Source: Mycoplasma sp. Pen4
GTDB lineage: Bacteria > Bacillota_I > Bacilli_A > Mycoplasmatales > Metamycoplasmataceae
Length of the DNA: 64,000 nucleotides
Assembly: GCF_014352955.1 (NCBI RefSeq)
Contig: NZ_CP060691.1
Coordinates: 372,001-436,000 of the forward strand
Direction of reading: 5' to 3'
The notes under the pieces are model-generated. The model was given only the letters and a program-made list of their open reading frames with translations. It had not been told where the DNA came from and did not search any database. Positions within the stretch are counted from its first letter, which is position 1, and each line of letters begins with the position of its first letter. A program made the translations under genes and the position numbers. Of this stretch, positions 1 to 11,729 are shown piece after piece.

Positions 1-3000
1 TGAATTTTGCTGTATTTAGCATAATCATCTTTGTGTGCAATAGCAAAGTCAACTAATGCTTTAGGTGTGTTGTACGTTGCTACATCTGAACTTACTGGCA
101 TTGTTTTAATTACTTCTTCTGCTTTAGCAAGAATGTTATCTCTGAAAATTGGGTTTTCATCAAGGTTAACATCATCTGCTTTTGCATTGTTTACTGCTGC
201 AATTAAAGCATCACGTGCACTATTTGCTGCTTGATTTCTTGAAATAGCGGTTTTTAACGCTTCGATGTCTGAAACATAATTGTCTTTATTATCACTTGTT
301 AAATCTGCTTCAGCTTTTGCTACAGCTGCTGTTAATTCACTTGTTGGTGTTGAATTTGCTGCTGTAATATATTCTTTTTGTTCATTAACAAGAGTTTGAA
401 GTTTTGCTTTATTACTTGCATTTTGCAACTTAGCAATCATTGCATTTTGCTTATCCATTGTTCAATCAGCTGAATTTAATAAGTTTTGTGCTTCATTCTT
501 TACTGGATCTAAAACATTTGGGTAAACAGAATTATCTGGGTTAGCTTTTATTTCCATTCTTGCAGCATTTATCGCTTTTTGAAGTGGATCTCTTGTAATT
601 GCTTTTTCAAGTTCATTCTTAGCATTTGTTAATTGTTCAACTGTTGCACTTGGATTGTCTAATAATCTTTTTTCTCTTGCTTTAAGAGTTTTAAGTTGAG
701 GTGAAACATCTGAACCAATTGAATCTAATTTGGCTTTAAGTTCTGCTCTAACTGTATCTTTAGTGAATTCAGCAATTGCATTTTCTAATGCTGCAGCTTT
801 AGATGTAATTGTTGCAGCATCTGCAATAGCGGTATCTGATGAATTAACTTTTCCAGTTGTTTTAATATTATTTGCTTCTGCTAATAAATTATCTAGATTT
901 GTCTTTGCATCAGATGTACTGCTTGTTGTATAAAGCGGTGTTTCTTTTAATGCATTTGCCTTTGTTATTGCAGTATCTAATTTTGTATCTGCGGTTGTTA
1001 TATCACCTAACTTATTAATTACACCAATAGCAGATGTTTGTGCTCCTGCAAAATTATCTGTAGTAGTACTAATGTTAGTAATTTCTGCCTTTAATTGATC
1101 TTTTTGTGCTTGGTTTAAGGTTGGTGCAGAATCAATCTTAGTTTTAATTGCTTCTAATACTTTTGCAAGTAATTGAGCTTTCTTAGTATTGAATTCTTGT
1201 TCTGTTCTAATTAATGGTGATTTTGCTTCATTAGCAATTGTTGTTAATGTATCAGGTGTAATGAAGTTTTTAATTGCTTCATTCATTCCATTAATTTCAG
1301 ATACTAATTTATTGTTGAATCCTAATTTATCGTATGCAGCTTTAATTGCATTGTATTTTGCTTCAATGCTTGTTGGAACAATATCATTGAATGTTGTTGC
1401 AAATGTTACTGAACTAGGAACTGCTGCAATTGCAGTTTTTAATTCATTTTGAATTGCTTCTTGTGAGTATTTGAATAAATCGGATTCATTTGTTTTTCCA
1501 ATGTTAAGTGGATCAATTGTTGATATAATGTAATCTTTAAGTTTCTTAGTTACTGTTGCAACTGGTGTAACTTCTGTCGCAATGAAGTTAGTAGTTGGGT
1601 TAGAAACTGCACCATTAGCAGCAAAGTGGTTTAATGTTTTAACTTTATTTGCTAATAATGTTTTTTGAGGTGTAGCAAGATCTGCATTAGAGTTGATTGT
1701 TGAAATCACATCACCATTTTGTGTATTTGCTGTATCTAAGTTTGATTTAAGAGTTGCAAGTTGTGCAAGATTTTGTAATTTTCCATTTACTAATGAATCA
1801 ATCTTGTTAGTTGCATATTGTATATCATCATTAGATAAGTATTGGTATGAATTTAAGTTAAATGCAGGTTTAACAATTTGGTTATACGCATTTTCATAAT
1901 ATCTATCTAAATCATTTACACTAAATGGATCAATTGTTTCTAAGAATGCTGTAATTTTGTTTTCATCAACAAATGGTAATGTTGTTTTAATTGCTTTAAC
2001 ATCAGCAATTAATTTGTTTTTATCACCATCTAAAGCATTGTATGCATTTACTAATGTATCTTTTAATGCATTAACTGCTTGAGCATCAAGGAATTTATTA
2101 CTTAATGTTGTTTGGTTATGGTGATTTGCTTTATCAGCTTCACGTGCTGCGATTGCATCATTAATACTTGATCTAAGAGCATTTGGTAATGATGAATCAG
2201 CAAGCATTGCTTTAACATTGCTACTGCTCGATATTGCTTCTGCAACATTTGCAATAGCATTATCAAATGCTGTTTTATTTGTTTGTGTAGCATAAGAGTA
2301 TTTATTTGTTGAAAACACATCTTTTTCTGATCCTAATGCTCCATTTAATGCTGTCATTGCAGCAATAATGCCGTCAAGTTCTGTTTTAATAGAATCTAAT
2401 TTTGCATTATTTGGCATTTCACTTTCAAATGCACCATTAAGTTCTGCAATTATATGAGCATATTGAGCATAGTTAATTGGGTTTGTTGCAACACCAAGTT
2501 TATCTTCTGCTGCTTGTGCAATATCTGCAACTTTTTTAATTACATCATTGATGTTATTGTATGCATCGTTGTATCATCTTCAGTTGATATTGTTATCAGT
2601 TATAAGGTTAGATGAAAGATATTTCTTAAATGTGTTAAGCATTGATGCTCTTAAATCAACAACAGGATTTGCTGTAGAAATTGTTCCATCTGCATTATAA
2701 ACTTTGTGTGCTTCTTTTGCTAATAATGGTAATGAACCATTAATATTATTGTTAACAAGTGCAGTAGTTGAAATTGTAGTTAATGCCGCAGATCTAAGTG
2801 TGTAGTTGCTTAATTTTTTGTAATCTGGTTCATTGGATGTAAGAATAGCGTTTGCTTCTTCAACATATTTATCAATTTCTTCTGAACTAAGGTGATTTGA
2901 TGTATCAGGTTTTTCAATTTCATCAATTGTTTTAATAATGTCGTAATCTAAGAATGCGTATGCTTCATAAACTGCATTTGTTTTATCTGTTAAAATTTGG

Positions 3001-6000
3001 ATTTCTTTATTTAAACCATCAAGAGATACATTTGTTGGATCTGCAGATGGTGTATTATTGAAATATTTTGATTTAGCAGAATTAATTGCAGATAAATCAT
3101 TTGCTAATGCAGTTTTGTATGCATTTCAGTTATCCATATCAGAATCAGCAACAGGTTGAATATCTGAATAACCACCAGGGTTTGCCACAACTTCATTATA
3201 TGCATTATAGACTTTCAATGCTTCGTTGTAAGTTTTTTCTAATTCTTTGATCTTAGAAATGTATGTTTCAACTTCAGCACGGCTAGCCATCTTAAGAATT
3301 GCATTCTTCATGAAAACTTTTTGTTTTTCCGAGAAGAAAGCAGGATTAAGATCATTAATCATATTAAATCTGTTTGTTACAAAGTCTGGAGCACTTTCAG
3401 CAAGAGTATTAAGTGAATTTTCATGTTTGTATTCTTCTTTCATACGTCCAGGAGCAACGCCAATTGCATGAATGTGTGGTTGAACCGTTGTAATAAGGTT
3501 GTCTACTATACCGTTAATATTATTTGATGTAAAGTTTGGTACAAATGTTGTTTTTCAATTTGCTAATGCATTTTTAGCATTTTTCATTGGCATAACAGCT
3601 TCTGGTTTACCGAATACAACATTAATTGTTGCTTCGACTTTTCCATGATCTACTGCTTTGTTATTGTTGTAGTTATCTAAAGTCATGAAATCAAGATTAT
3701 TTACACGTGTTTCTTGACTTAAGATAGGTTCATAATCTGCCGCAATATCTAAATGTTGTTCGATACGGAAGTTTGTACCAAGAATTTTATTAATATTTGT
3801 AGCTCAAACAGGTTGATTTCCGGTAAAGTTTGATTTAGTGAAATCTGCATACATTTTGTTTGAAAATACTGTTTTTTGAGCTTGAGTTAATTTTGTGTTT
3901 CTAATGATTTGACCACTATCAAAACCTCAAGGCATTCTGTTTTCATTGTATGCTTGATCTTTTAGAACTTCATCAATGTATTTCAATTTATTGTAAAGCG
4001 CTTGTTTTGTTGTGTCATCATTTTTATAATCAAGATTTGCATTAAAATTAAGAATACCAGTATATCTAGTCTTATTTAAATCAACATATTTATTATTCGG
4101 TGAAGCCGGAACAATGTCAAATCATGAACTTAAATCACCATCTAAAACAGGGACAAATTTTAATTCTTGACCATCTTCATTAAATAATAATGTTGGATTA
4201 GATAATTTTCTATTATCATTGCTTACTCAATCTGATACTACAGTATTTCATAAGTAATCAATTGAAATATTTTTTGTACCACGACCAATTTCTTGACTTA
4301 CAATTTTTCCAATTATATTACTTGGAATTGTTCCTAATTCTTTGGTTCCGCGGTAGATTTTATAATCAGTTAATGGTAATGAACCATATTTATTAAATAA
4401 TGATTCAAAGTCTGATTGTGATAAATTAGGTTTGCTTAATTTAATATTAGTAGTTGTATTAATATTATTATTTGATGTTCTATCAAACATAAGTGTATCA
4501 ACTGCTACAGTTGAATCGTAATCATAGTGGTGGTCTGTAGCAATATTATTTGGATCACCATATGAAGCGAATGCTGAAATAGCAGATTTTTTGTTCTTGA
4601 ATTGAGAAAATGGGAAGTAATTATCTCTACGACCACTTTCAATTGTGTCATCATTTTTACTTCAAAAGTTATCAATTACCTCGAATTCTGCAACAATTAG
4701 AGGTCTACGTTTCGTTTTATTATAAGTACCAAAACCTCTATAATCACCGGCATTTGGTGCTTCCCCACCTAGATACATTTCTAAATATAACAATGAACCC
4801 ACATTGTCACTAATAGCATTAAGACCATCACGTGCGTATCCTTCTGGTATATATTGTCTTAGTACATCTAAATTCAGTGTAGAACCTATTACATTACCAT
4901 TTAAACTGTTATTATCGTTGTGATTACCGATATTTCCGCTACTTCTTGAAAAAGGTTCAAATATTTTTTTATTAATATTTTGTTTGCTTGTTGAGTTATT
5001 ATTTGTAGTTAAATAAACAACTCTATTTCATTCTTGACTACCTTGGGTAGGTTGTTCTTGATTTCAAAAAGCATTGTAACCAAAACCTGGATTCTTTCTA
5101 TTAGCATATGGTGTTAATCCAAAGGTTCTTTGATTGAATTTATTAGTTCATGCATATACATAATGATTTCTTGTATCAAAAAGAAATGGTGATCTATTAT
5201 TAAAGTCTGGATTTGTTGGGTCCTTAGGTAAATCACTAACTTTGGTTAAGGAGCTACTTATTAAATCTGATTTATTACCAGTTGGCGTTCCATTTCCTTT
5301 AAGTGATATATCATCACTCAAAATAGTAAAACTATATTTATCACCTTGGAAACGATCCAAGAGTTCATCCTTAAGCAATGAGTTAGCAATCGCAGAAGGA
5401 CTAGGTATTAAATCCGATTCTGTTCAACTTCCAGAATTTAAAAATTCTGTAACATGACCAGTAAATTGATCTTTTTTATATCAATCGAATTTTTCATCAC
5501 GGTAAATTGTGGTAAGTTTTAACGTGTCTGGCTTAATTAATAAATCTTGTGTTAACGCAATACCAAATTTAAGATAATTTGTTGCAGTTGGAACATATAC
5601 ATCTCGGTAAGCATATTTATTAGTACCTGGTGTCCGTGTAGATGTTGAATCAGGTCCTCCTGGATAAATTTGTGGCAAGAATTCATTAAATACTATCTTA
5701 ATTTTTCTGCTTTTTGCCTTTGTTGCATCATATGCATAACCATTTGCATTGTTTGGGTTACTATAAGTACCAAATTGTTGGCCAGTTGTGTCGAAAATAG
5801 CAACCAAATTATCTTTGTACTTACTTTTGTATGTTGATTCATCTTTATGTTTTGAATCATAAAAGTAACCTCTACGACGTCGTGTATTATCTCCTCAACC
5901 TGGAGCATATGCGATTGTAGGATTTCCTTGAGCTTCAGCCGCTACTTGACCGTTAACATGAGAATAGAAATATTTAAATCTTCTGAAATTATTGTATTGA

Positions 6001-6233
6001 AATGTTTCTGGGTTATTTTGATTTAAAAAGTTATTTGTAGAACTATTATTTCCATTGCCCGTTTTACTAAATGAAATCTTGAAAGCATTAGCATCAAAAG
6101 ATCCTGAATACTGATAAGAACTTTCATTAGTGAAGTTCGTGCTTGTTGCAACAAGTGCTATAGCGGAACCGGAAGTGATCGATACAACACCTGTTACAGG
6201 CAAGACAAACCTTTTAATTGTCTTTCTAGGCAT
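1..6233 (-). CDS. Giant surface/membrane-anchored protein, 3' end outside window
   Basis: One continuous code-4 reading frame of at least 2,077 codons; I read every codon between the apparent breaks and all interruptions are TGA (Trp). The start is taken at 6233 (MPRKTIKRF...) because AAAGGA lies about 9 nt upstream; an in-frame ATG at 6248 lacks such a site. The N-terminus is basic and then hydrophobic (VLPVTGVVSITSGSAIALVA), like an uncleaved signal anchor; no lipobox cysteine. The first roughly 900 residues are Asn/Ser/Thr-rich and not obviously repetitive. From about residue 1,100 on, the chain is Ala/Asn/Lys/Leu-rich and helical with repeated units such as LNQAQKDQLKAEI and LKARE-KRLLDNPSATVEQL, resembling GA/FIVAR-type modules of Gram-positive and mycoplasma surface proteins (inference). 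Likely an adhesin or host-protein-binding stalk. No enzymatic motif seen. It is monocistronic and divergent from the gene at 6663. Confidence 0.85.
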
Positions 6234-6274
6234 AATTATTCCTTTCATAACATTAGTTTTTAATTTTATATTTT

Positions 6275-6325
6275 ATAATATCTACTTTCATTACACTTAT
6301 GCATAAAGTAACTTATACATAAGTT
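6275..6325 (-). promoter_or_regulatory. Promoter region with tandem palindromes upstream of the giant gene
   Basis: Reading the minus strand, TATTAT (6280 to 6275) is a candidate -10. Just upstream are two near-identical palindromic elements 16 nt apart, ACTTATGCATAA (6295-6306) and ACTTATACATAA (6311-6322). The second sits inside AACTTATACATAAGTT (6310-6325, 7-bp arms). Their position over the -35 region suggests an operator, but the background is very AT-rich and no regulator is identifiable here. Confidence 0.4.
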
Positions 6326-6626
6326 ATCTTTATTTTACATCTTTTATTTTTACGATTTTTGCCAGATCAATTTATGTTAGATTTACTGTGAAAATTGTGA
6401 AAATTAAGAACCTTTAAAAACCATTATCACAACCATATAGTGATAAAAAAATGTACGATTTTGTATGAAATTAATACCAAAAATCGCTAAAAAATAGTAA
6501 TTTTGAGCTAAAATTTTCAAAATTTTTCAAAAAGAGAAAGTTTTTAAGCAAAATTATTGCAAAAATTAAGCAGTCAAAAATCACGAAAACTCTGGATTTT
6601 TAAGAGAGTTTAGCATTAATTATTTG
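6326..6626. other. AT-rich intergenic spacer between divergent genes
   Basis: About 300 bases with no open frame of note. It holds homopolymer-rich A/T sequence and short direct repeats of AAAATTTTC/AAAATTTTTC near 6511-6530. I see no RNA gene or terminator in it; both flanking genes are transcribed outward, so none is expected. Confidence 0.5.
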
Positions 6627-6632
6627 TATAAT
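6627..6632 (+). promoter_or_regulatory. -10 box (TATAAT) for the 6663 gene
   Basis: TATAAT lies 30 nt before the ATG at 6663. An AAAGGAG ribosome-binding site follows at 6652-6658. The predicted transcript starts near 6639 with a leader of about 24 nt. Confidence 0.6.
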
Positions 6633-6662
6633 TAAACATATAAATTAAACGAAAGGAGCGTT

Positions 6663-7628
6663 ATGAAATTTGGTTTTTTTAGATGAATTGGAACTAATGA
6701 AAAAGCTATTTATGATAATAAAGATCTAGTACCATCAACCACAAATATTATTTTTATTGTTACATTATCACTCGTACTTTTAACATCATTATTACTATGA
6801 ATATTCAAAAGACAAATACATCAAATTTTTGTTAAAAGAAACTTGAGTTTAAAAACTCAAGCTATTATTACTAGATCAATAGGTGCCTTTATGGTTACAC
6901 TAATGATTATCAGAATTGTTATGTTGGGTATCACAGATTACCCAAGACCATGAGAGTTGATTCCATTGCATTTTTGTAGGTTAATCGCATTATTTGTTGG
7001 AGTTATTCTATTAATGAATAAACCACAATGATTGAAATACTTTGTGGCAATGGCATTCCTTGGAGCAATTATTGCGTTTGGAACACCTGATACAAAAATA
7101 GCATTTGTACCAAAAGAAAATATTACTTTAAGTGATCAAACACTTCAAGCAGGTAAAACATACTATGCATGAATTTCATATAATAACTTTTCGTTCTGAG
7201 ACTTTATTATAATTCACTCATTAATCATATTAATACCAGTTATCTTTGGTATCTTATATCCATATAATATAACATTTAAAGACTCACTCATTACAATTGC
7301 AATTTTCTCAGGATTATTAATTTTCACATTTATTATTAACTGAACAACAGATAGCATTGCAACTGATGGTGATTTCACATGAAAAACAAACTTCTTCTAC
7401 ACAGCAAGAGACACAAATGTAAATGCTTTTGTAATTAAACCATGACCAATTGTGTTATTAATATCAATTATCTTTGGTGCACTTTATGTCTTTCTTGCAA
7501 GTGGAATCTTCTATGTACAAGATAAACTTGTTTTTGGTAAATGATTTGTAAGAAAACAAGAATCAAGCAAAGTATTTAGAGATGATTTATACGAAAGGCT
7601 TGTTGTTAAGTTCAAAAAACAAAAATAA
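6663..7628 (+). CDS. Polytopic membrane protein, YwaF/TMEM164-like
   Basis: 321 residues with about seven predicted transmembrane segments (for example IIFIVTLSLVLLTSLLLWIF and WPIVLLISIIFGALYVFLA) and a basic C-terminal tail. The ELIPLHFCRLIALFVG stretch in the middle resembles the conserved His-containing core of the YwaF/TMEM164 family of unknown-function integral membrane proteins; that assignment is by recalled motif only. Start chosen at the ATG preceded by AAAGGAG. Several TGA Trp codons are used. The gene stands alone: it is divergent from the giant gene and convergent with mscL, with a shared bidirectional terminator between them. The substrate or function is not predictable. Confidence 0.85.
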
Positions 7629-7642
7629 TAAAATTGTAAGAA

Positions 7643-7676
7643 AAAAATATCCACTCCTAAGCGAATGGATATTTTT
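7643..7676. terminator. Bidirectional rho-independent terminator
   Basis: Perfect 11-bp stem AAAAATATCCA (7643-7653) with TGGATATTTTT (7666-7676) and a 12-nt loop. U-runs occur on both strands. It lies between the converging 6663 gene and mscL and can serve both. Confidence 0.8.
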
Positions 7677-7693
7677 CATAATCTAAAAATGAA

Positions 7694-8122
7694 TTATTTT
7701 AATCTGTTTGAATTAAATTCATTCATTTTACGTAATTCAGCAAGAATAAGTTCTTCTGTTGTAGGCGCAGCTGGTGCTGGCGCAGGTGTAGGGTTTTTCT
7801 TTTCTTTGTATTGTTTAATTAAGTTTCTAATTAAGAAGTAACCAAATAATAATACAAATACAAATGTTGTTGTAATAACGAAGTCGATAATTGCAGCAAT
7901 GAAGTTTCCAATTTTAATTCCATTTGATAAAACTCATTCTTTATCTGTTCCATTTGTAAAGTTATGTGCAATGTACGCTCCAATAACGTCTTTCGCTAAT
8001 GAACCTACTAAAGCACCAAATACAGCACCTAATAAAAGTCCAATAGCTAACATTAACATATTACCCTTTTTAATTGAAGAACCAGCATCTTTAGCTGATT
8101 TAGCAAAAATATTATTTTTCAT
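7694..8122 (-). CDS. mscL: Large-conductance mechanosensitive channel MscL
   Basis: 142 residues with the MscL architecture. A short amphipathic N-terminus is followed by TM1 (GNMLMLAIGLLLGAVFGALV), a short periplasm-side loop, and TM2 (GNFIAAIIDFVITTTFVFVLL). The charged cytoplasmic end has a proline/alanine linker (NPTPAPAPAAPTTEELILAELR) before the typical terminal helix. The glycine/alanine packing pattern of TM1 is kept. The family forms a homopentameric pore that opens under membrane tension to release solutes during hypo-osmotic shock, relevant for a wall-less cell. It has its own promoter just after the gyrA stop. The loop between TM1 and TM2 is short compared with E. coli MscL. Ends at the bidirectional terminator. 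Confidence 0.9.
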
Positions 8123-8152
8123 ATGTGAACCTTTCTTCTAATTAATAGGTTC

Positions 8153-8158
8153 ATTATA
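8153..8158 (-). promoter_or_regulatory. Extended -10 promoter for mscL
   Basis: On the minus strand TGATATAAT is an extended -10, in the 54-bp gap after the gyrA stop. The short leader can pair GAACC with GGTTC (8127-8131 and 8148-8152) around an AAAGG ribosome-binding site, which could lower translation; this 5-bp stem is weak. Confidence 0.55.
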
Positions 8159-8176
8159 TCATAAATTGATATCTTA

Positions 8177-10810
8177 CTATAATTTAATAATATCGGCAGC
8201 AACGATGTAATCGTTATCCTTTAAATTGATAATTTTAACACCTTTAGTTTTACGGCTTGCTTCTGAAATTTGATCAATGCGTGTACGAATTGTTGTACCT
8301 GATGATGTAATAACAAGTAACTCATCATCTAAATCAACATAACGTGCAAAGATTAAGTCTCCAGCTTTAGTATTTTCAATACCAGCAACTCCTTTTGCGC
8401 CACGTCTTGTAAGTCTGAATAAATCTTCTTTAGTGAGTTTACCAAAACCTTTGTTTCCTAAGGTTAAGACGTATTCACCTTCATTGCTTGCTGATGCTGA
8501 GATAACTTCTTGTCCGTCTTGAAGTGAAATACCTTTAACTCCAAGTGATGAACGACCCAATGGACGAACATCATCTGATTTGAATAAAACAACATTTTTC
8601 TTGTTATTTGCAATTAATACAGTGTCATTATTATTAATAATAAATGCACGAACTAATTGATCATCATCACGTAATTTAAAGGCTTTAAGGCCATTTTTAC
8701 GGATGCTTTGGAATAATGAAAGATCAGTCTTTTTAAATAAACCTTGTTTTGTAACTGTAACAAGATATTGATCTTCTTGATATTCATCTACATTAAGAAT
8801 TGAAACAATTTTTTCACCATTTTCGATATCAAGACCACTAATTATATTGATAATAGGAAGTCCTTTTGATTGTTTTGAACCAGATGGAATTTGGTGTCCA
8901 CGTAATGTATATGCTTTACCTAAATTTGAGAATAATAATAAATCTGTATGTGTTGATGCTTGTAAAATGATGTTAATATCATCGTCATCATATGTTTTCA
9001 TTGAGACCGAACCTGTACCACCACGACGTTGTGTGTTGTATTCTTCTAAATCAACACGTTTTACATAACCATTTGAGCTCATTGTGATAACAATTGGACG
9101 TTCTGGGATTAAATCTTCATCTGTGATTTCTCCAACACCAGATTCATCAATTACAGTTCTACGAGGATCGTTATATTTATTCTTGATTTCTTCAAGTTCT
9201 AAAATGATTTGGTTAATTAATTTTTCTTCTGATGAAAGAATTTCTTTGTAATGAGCAATTTCAACTTGTAAGTCTTTGATTTCATTGTCCATTTTTTCAA
9301 TGCTTAATCCAGTTAAACGTGATAAACGCATTTCTAAAATAGCTTTTGTTTGTCTTTCAGTTAAATTAAATCTTGTAGATAATTTTTCTTGAGCTTCTGC
9401 ATCATTTTTAGATTTTTTAATGATAGCAACAACTTCATCAATATTTGAAACAGCGATTTTTAAACCATCTAAAATATGTGCACGTTCTTCTGCTTTGTTT
9501 AAATCGAATTTTAATCTACGTGTAACAACTTCTTTTTGGTGCTCAATAAATACTTCTAAAGCACTCTTTAAGTTAAGTTTACGTGGTTCATTATTAACGA
9601 TTGCAATAAGGTTAAAGTTGAATTGTGATTGTAAGTTTGACTTTTGGTATAACTTGTTTAATAAAATGTGTGGGTTTACACCTTTTTTAACATCAATTAC
9701 AAGTCTAATACCTTCCCGGTTAGACTCGTCACGTAAATCTGTAATTCCTTCAATAACTTTTGCTTTATGTAATTCAGCAATTTTTTCAATGATTGTTGTT
9801 TTCTTAATCGCATAAGGAATTTCTCTAACAATGATTTTTGATTTTCCATTTGGTTGTTCAATAACTTCACACTTAGAACGAACAGGAATGCTTCCACGTC
9901 CTGTTTCATATGCTTCTAAAATACCTTTTGTACCAAGAATGATTGCACCAGTTGGGAAATCAGGTCCTTTAATGTGTTGCATTAATTCTCTAACTGTAAT
10001 TTCAGGATTTCTTGCAAGCGCTATTGTTGCATCAATAGTTTCGCCAAGGTTATGTGGTGGAATTTCAGTTGCCATACCAACAGCAATCCCTGAAGCACCA
10101 GAAACAAGTAAGTTAGGGAAACGACAAGGTAAAACAGTTGGTTCTTGTTCTGAACCATCGTAGTTATCTACAAAGTCGACTGTATCCTTTTTAATACCTT
10201 CAATCATCTCAGCAGAAATCTTAGACATTCTCGCTTCAGTATAACGCATAGCAGCAGCTCCATCACCATCGATAGAACCAAAGTTACCATGACCATCAAC
10301 AAGTGGATAACGCATTGAGAAATCTTGCGCCATTCTAACCATCGCTTCATAAACAGATGAATCACCATGTGGGTGGTACTTCCCAAGTACATCCCCAACA
10401 ATACGTGCTGATTTACGGTGTTGTGAACTTGGTGTAATACCTAATTCTGACATATCGTAAATAATTCTACGGTGAACTGGTTTTAACCCATCACGAGCAT
10501 CAGGTAATGCACGAGAGATGATAACACTCATTGAATATTCTAAGAATGATGTTTTCATTTCATTGTCAATAACAACTGGATATAAACCACCAACTGGTTC
10601 ATCAATTAATTGAGATTGAATTACATACTCATCACTATCTTGTGGAACAACTTCTTCATCGTCTTCTTCTTTAGTTGCTAGAATATCTTTCTTTCTAAAA
10701 ATCATTGTGTTTTCTTCTTCATACTCATACTGAGCATCTTCAGAATCCAACATGACATCGATTTTTTTATCATCTTCTAATATTTTTTCTTTTTTGTCTT
10801 TTTCAATCAT
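8177..10810 (-). CDS. gyrA: DNA gyrase subunit A
   Basis: 877 residues. The winged-helix/tower core carries [32 protein letters not shown] and the active-site tyrosine in [11 protein letters not shown] (Tyr190). The C-terminal beta-pinwheel contains the GyrA-box-like QRRGGTG, which separates gyrase from topoisomerase IV ParC. GyrA with GyrB introduces negative supercoils using ATP. Quinolone-resistance positions equivalent to E. coli S83/D87 read Ser151 and Glu155, so no resistance substitution is apparent at the serine. An unusual feature is an acidic N-terminal extension of roughly 65 residues before the normal start of the catalytic core. The start is supported by AGAAAGG upstream of the ATG; no later ATG with a good ribosome-binding site is evident. 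gyrB is not in the window. Confidence 0.97.
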   Translation of the reverse strand: MIEKDKKEKILEDDKKIDVMLDSEDAQYEYEEENTMIFRKKDILATKEEDDEEVVPQDSDEYVIQSQLIDEPVGGLYPVVIDNEMKTSFLEYSMSVIISRALPDARDGLKPVHRRIIYDMSELGITPSSQHRKSARIVGDVLGKYHPHGDSSVYEAMVRMAQDFSMRYPLVDGHGNFGSIDGDGAAAMRYTEARMSKISAEMIEGIKKDTVDFVDNYDGSEQEPTVLPCRFPNLLVSGASGIAVGMATEIPPHNLGETIDATIALARNPEITVRELMQHIKGPDFPTGAIILGTKGILEAYETGRGSIPVRSKCEVIEQPNGKSKIIVREIPYAIKKTTIIEKIAELHKAKVIEGITDLRDESNREGIRLVIDVKKGVNPHILLNKLYQKSNLQSQFNFNLIAIVNNEPRKLNLKSALEVFIEHQKEVVTRRLKFDLNKAEERAHILDGLKIAVSNIDEVVAIIKKSKNDAEAQEKLSTRFNLTERQTKAILEMRLSRLTGLSIEKMDNEIKDLQVEIAHYKEILSSEEKLINQIILELEEIKNKYNDPRRTVIDESGVGEITDEDLIPERPIVITMSSNGYVKRVDLEEYNTQRRGGTGSVSMKTYDDDDINIILQASTHTDLLLFSNLGKAYTLRGHQIPSGSKQSKGLPIINIISGLDIENGEKIVSILNVDEYQEDQYLVTVTKQGLFKKTDLSLFQSIRKNGLKAFKLRDDDQLVRAFIINNNDTVLIANNKKNVVLFKSDDVRPLGRSSLGVKGISLQDGQEVISASASNEGEYVLTLGNKGFGKLTKEDLFRLTRRGAKGVAGIENTKAGDLIFARYVDLDDELLVITSSGTTIRTRIDQISEASRKTKGVKIINLKDNDYIVAADIIKL

Positions 10811-10845
10811 TACAAGCCTTTCTAAATAAAATTATATTTTATTTA

Positions 10846-10851
10846 ATTATA
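10846..10851 (-). promoter_or_regulatory. -10 box for gyrA
   Basis: TTGTATAAT on the minus strand puts the transcription start near 10839, 29 nt before the gyrA ATG, with AGAAAGG between. Confidence 0.6.
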
Positions 10852-10906
10852 CAATATTCCACATTTTATACTAGTTTTGAGCAGTAAAACCAAGGATTAT
10901 GAAAAA

Positions 10907-10941
10907 ATACTTTTACACCATTGTCCTAGGTATAAAAGTAT
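10907..10941 (-). terminator. Hairpin upstream of gyrA, possible second terminator
   Basis: Stem of 13 positions with one mismatch: left arm 10907-10919, right arm 10929-10941, loop 9 nt. On the minus strand it is followed by a T run. It lies about 35 nt beyond the stronger terminator of the rluB operon, so it may be a back-up terminator insulating gyrA. Confidence 0.5.
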
Positions 10942-10969
10942 AAAAACATCATTTATATGACAAAAATAT

Positions 10970-10996
10970 TAAAAAACATTCACAAAGCGTGAATGT
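10970..10996 (-). terminator. Terminator of the nusB-rluB operon
   Basis: Perfect 8-bp stem ACATTCAC/GTGAATGT (10976-10983, 10989-10996) with a 5-nt loop. On the minus strand it is followed by TTTTTT, 11 bases after the rluB stop. Confidence 0.85.
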
Positions 10997-11007
10997 AATT
11001 AGAAAAA

Positions 11008-11727
11008 TTATTGATTTTCTGGTTTTTTAGGCTCTTTAACTCATTGACGTAATGTTTTAATTTCTTTAAGTGTTAAAGGACGGTATTTACCCACTGGGAT
11101 GTTATTAACTGTAACACCACCATACTCAACACGTTTAAGGTTAATAACTTCTTTATTAACAGCTTTAAATAACTCTTTAACATGGTGATAAGTACCTTGT
11201 GTTAAAACAACAAAATAACTCTTTGTATCGGCTGGAATAACAGTTTGATTTGATCATTTTTTATTAACCATAACAGGTTTGTTTAACTTAGCTAATTCAC
11301 GCGTTGCTAAAGGCTCATTTAAACGTGCACGGTAGACACGAACAACTTGATATGATGGGTGCATTAACTTGTTAGCTAAATCACCATCATTAGTTAAAAT
11401 AAGCACTCCTGTTGTATCATAATCTAGTCTTCCAACAGGGAAAATTTTATATGGTGTGTCAATTAAATCTGTCACTATTGTACGGTTAAAGTTATCTTTT
11501 AATGTACATACTGTTTTAGGTGGTTTGTTTAAAACAAAATAAACTTTGTTTTCTTCTTCAATTGGGATATTGTCAACTAAAATGTCATCACTAAATGTTG
11601 CTTTATCACCTAGTGTCGCAACCTTTCCGTTTACTTTAACTCTACCTTGTTTAATAATGTTTTCTGCTTCACGTCTTGAAGCAATACCTGCTTGTGAAAG
11701 GATTTTTTGTAGTCTTTCTTTTTGCAT
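11008..11727 (-). CDS. rluB: Pseudouridine synthase, RluB/RsuA family
   Basis: 239 residues. An N-terminal S4 RNA-binding domain (ERLQKILSQAGIASRREAENII, about residues 3-60) precedes a catalytic domain with GRLDYDTTGVLILTNDGDL, whose Asp is the catalytic nucleophile of the family. It converts a specific uridine of rRNA to pseudouridine; RluB-type enzymes act on 23S helix 90 while RsuA acts on 16S, and the exact target cannot be told here. Last gene of the operon; the start is 2 bases past the NadD-YqeK stop, implying translational coupling, and a strong terminator follows. Contains internal TGA Trp codons. Confidence 0.9.
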
Positions 11728-11729
11728 AA

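Noticed and set aside
462-5895. Series of separate minus-strand proteins interrupted by stops
   Set aside because: All interruptions are TGA in one continuous frame; under code 4 they are one protein. The same applies to 25422-33197 and 43528-54093.
6246-6248. ATG at 6248 as start of the first giant gene
   Set aside because: No ribosome-binding site before it, and it overlaps the AAAGGA that serves the ATG at 6233.
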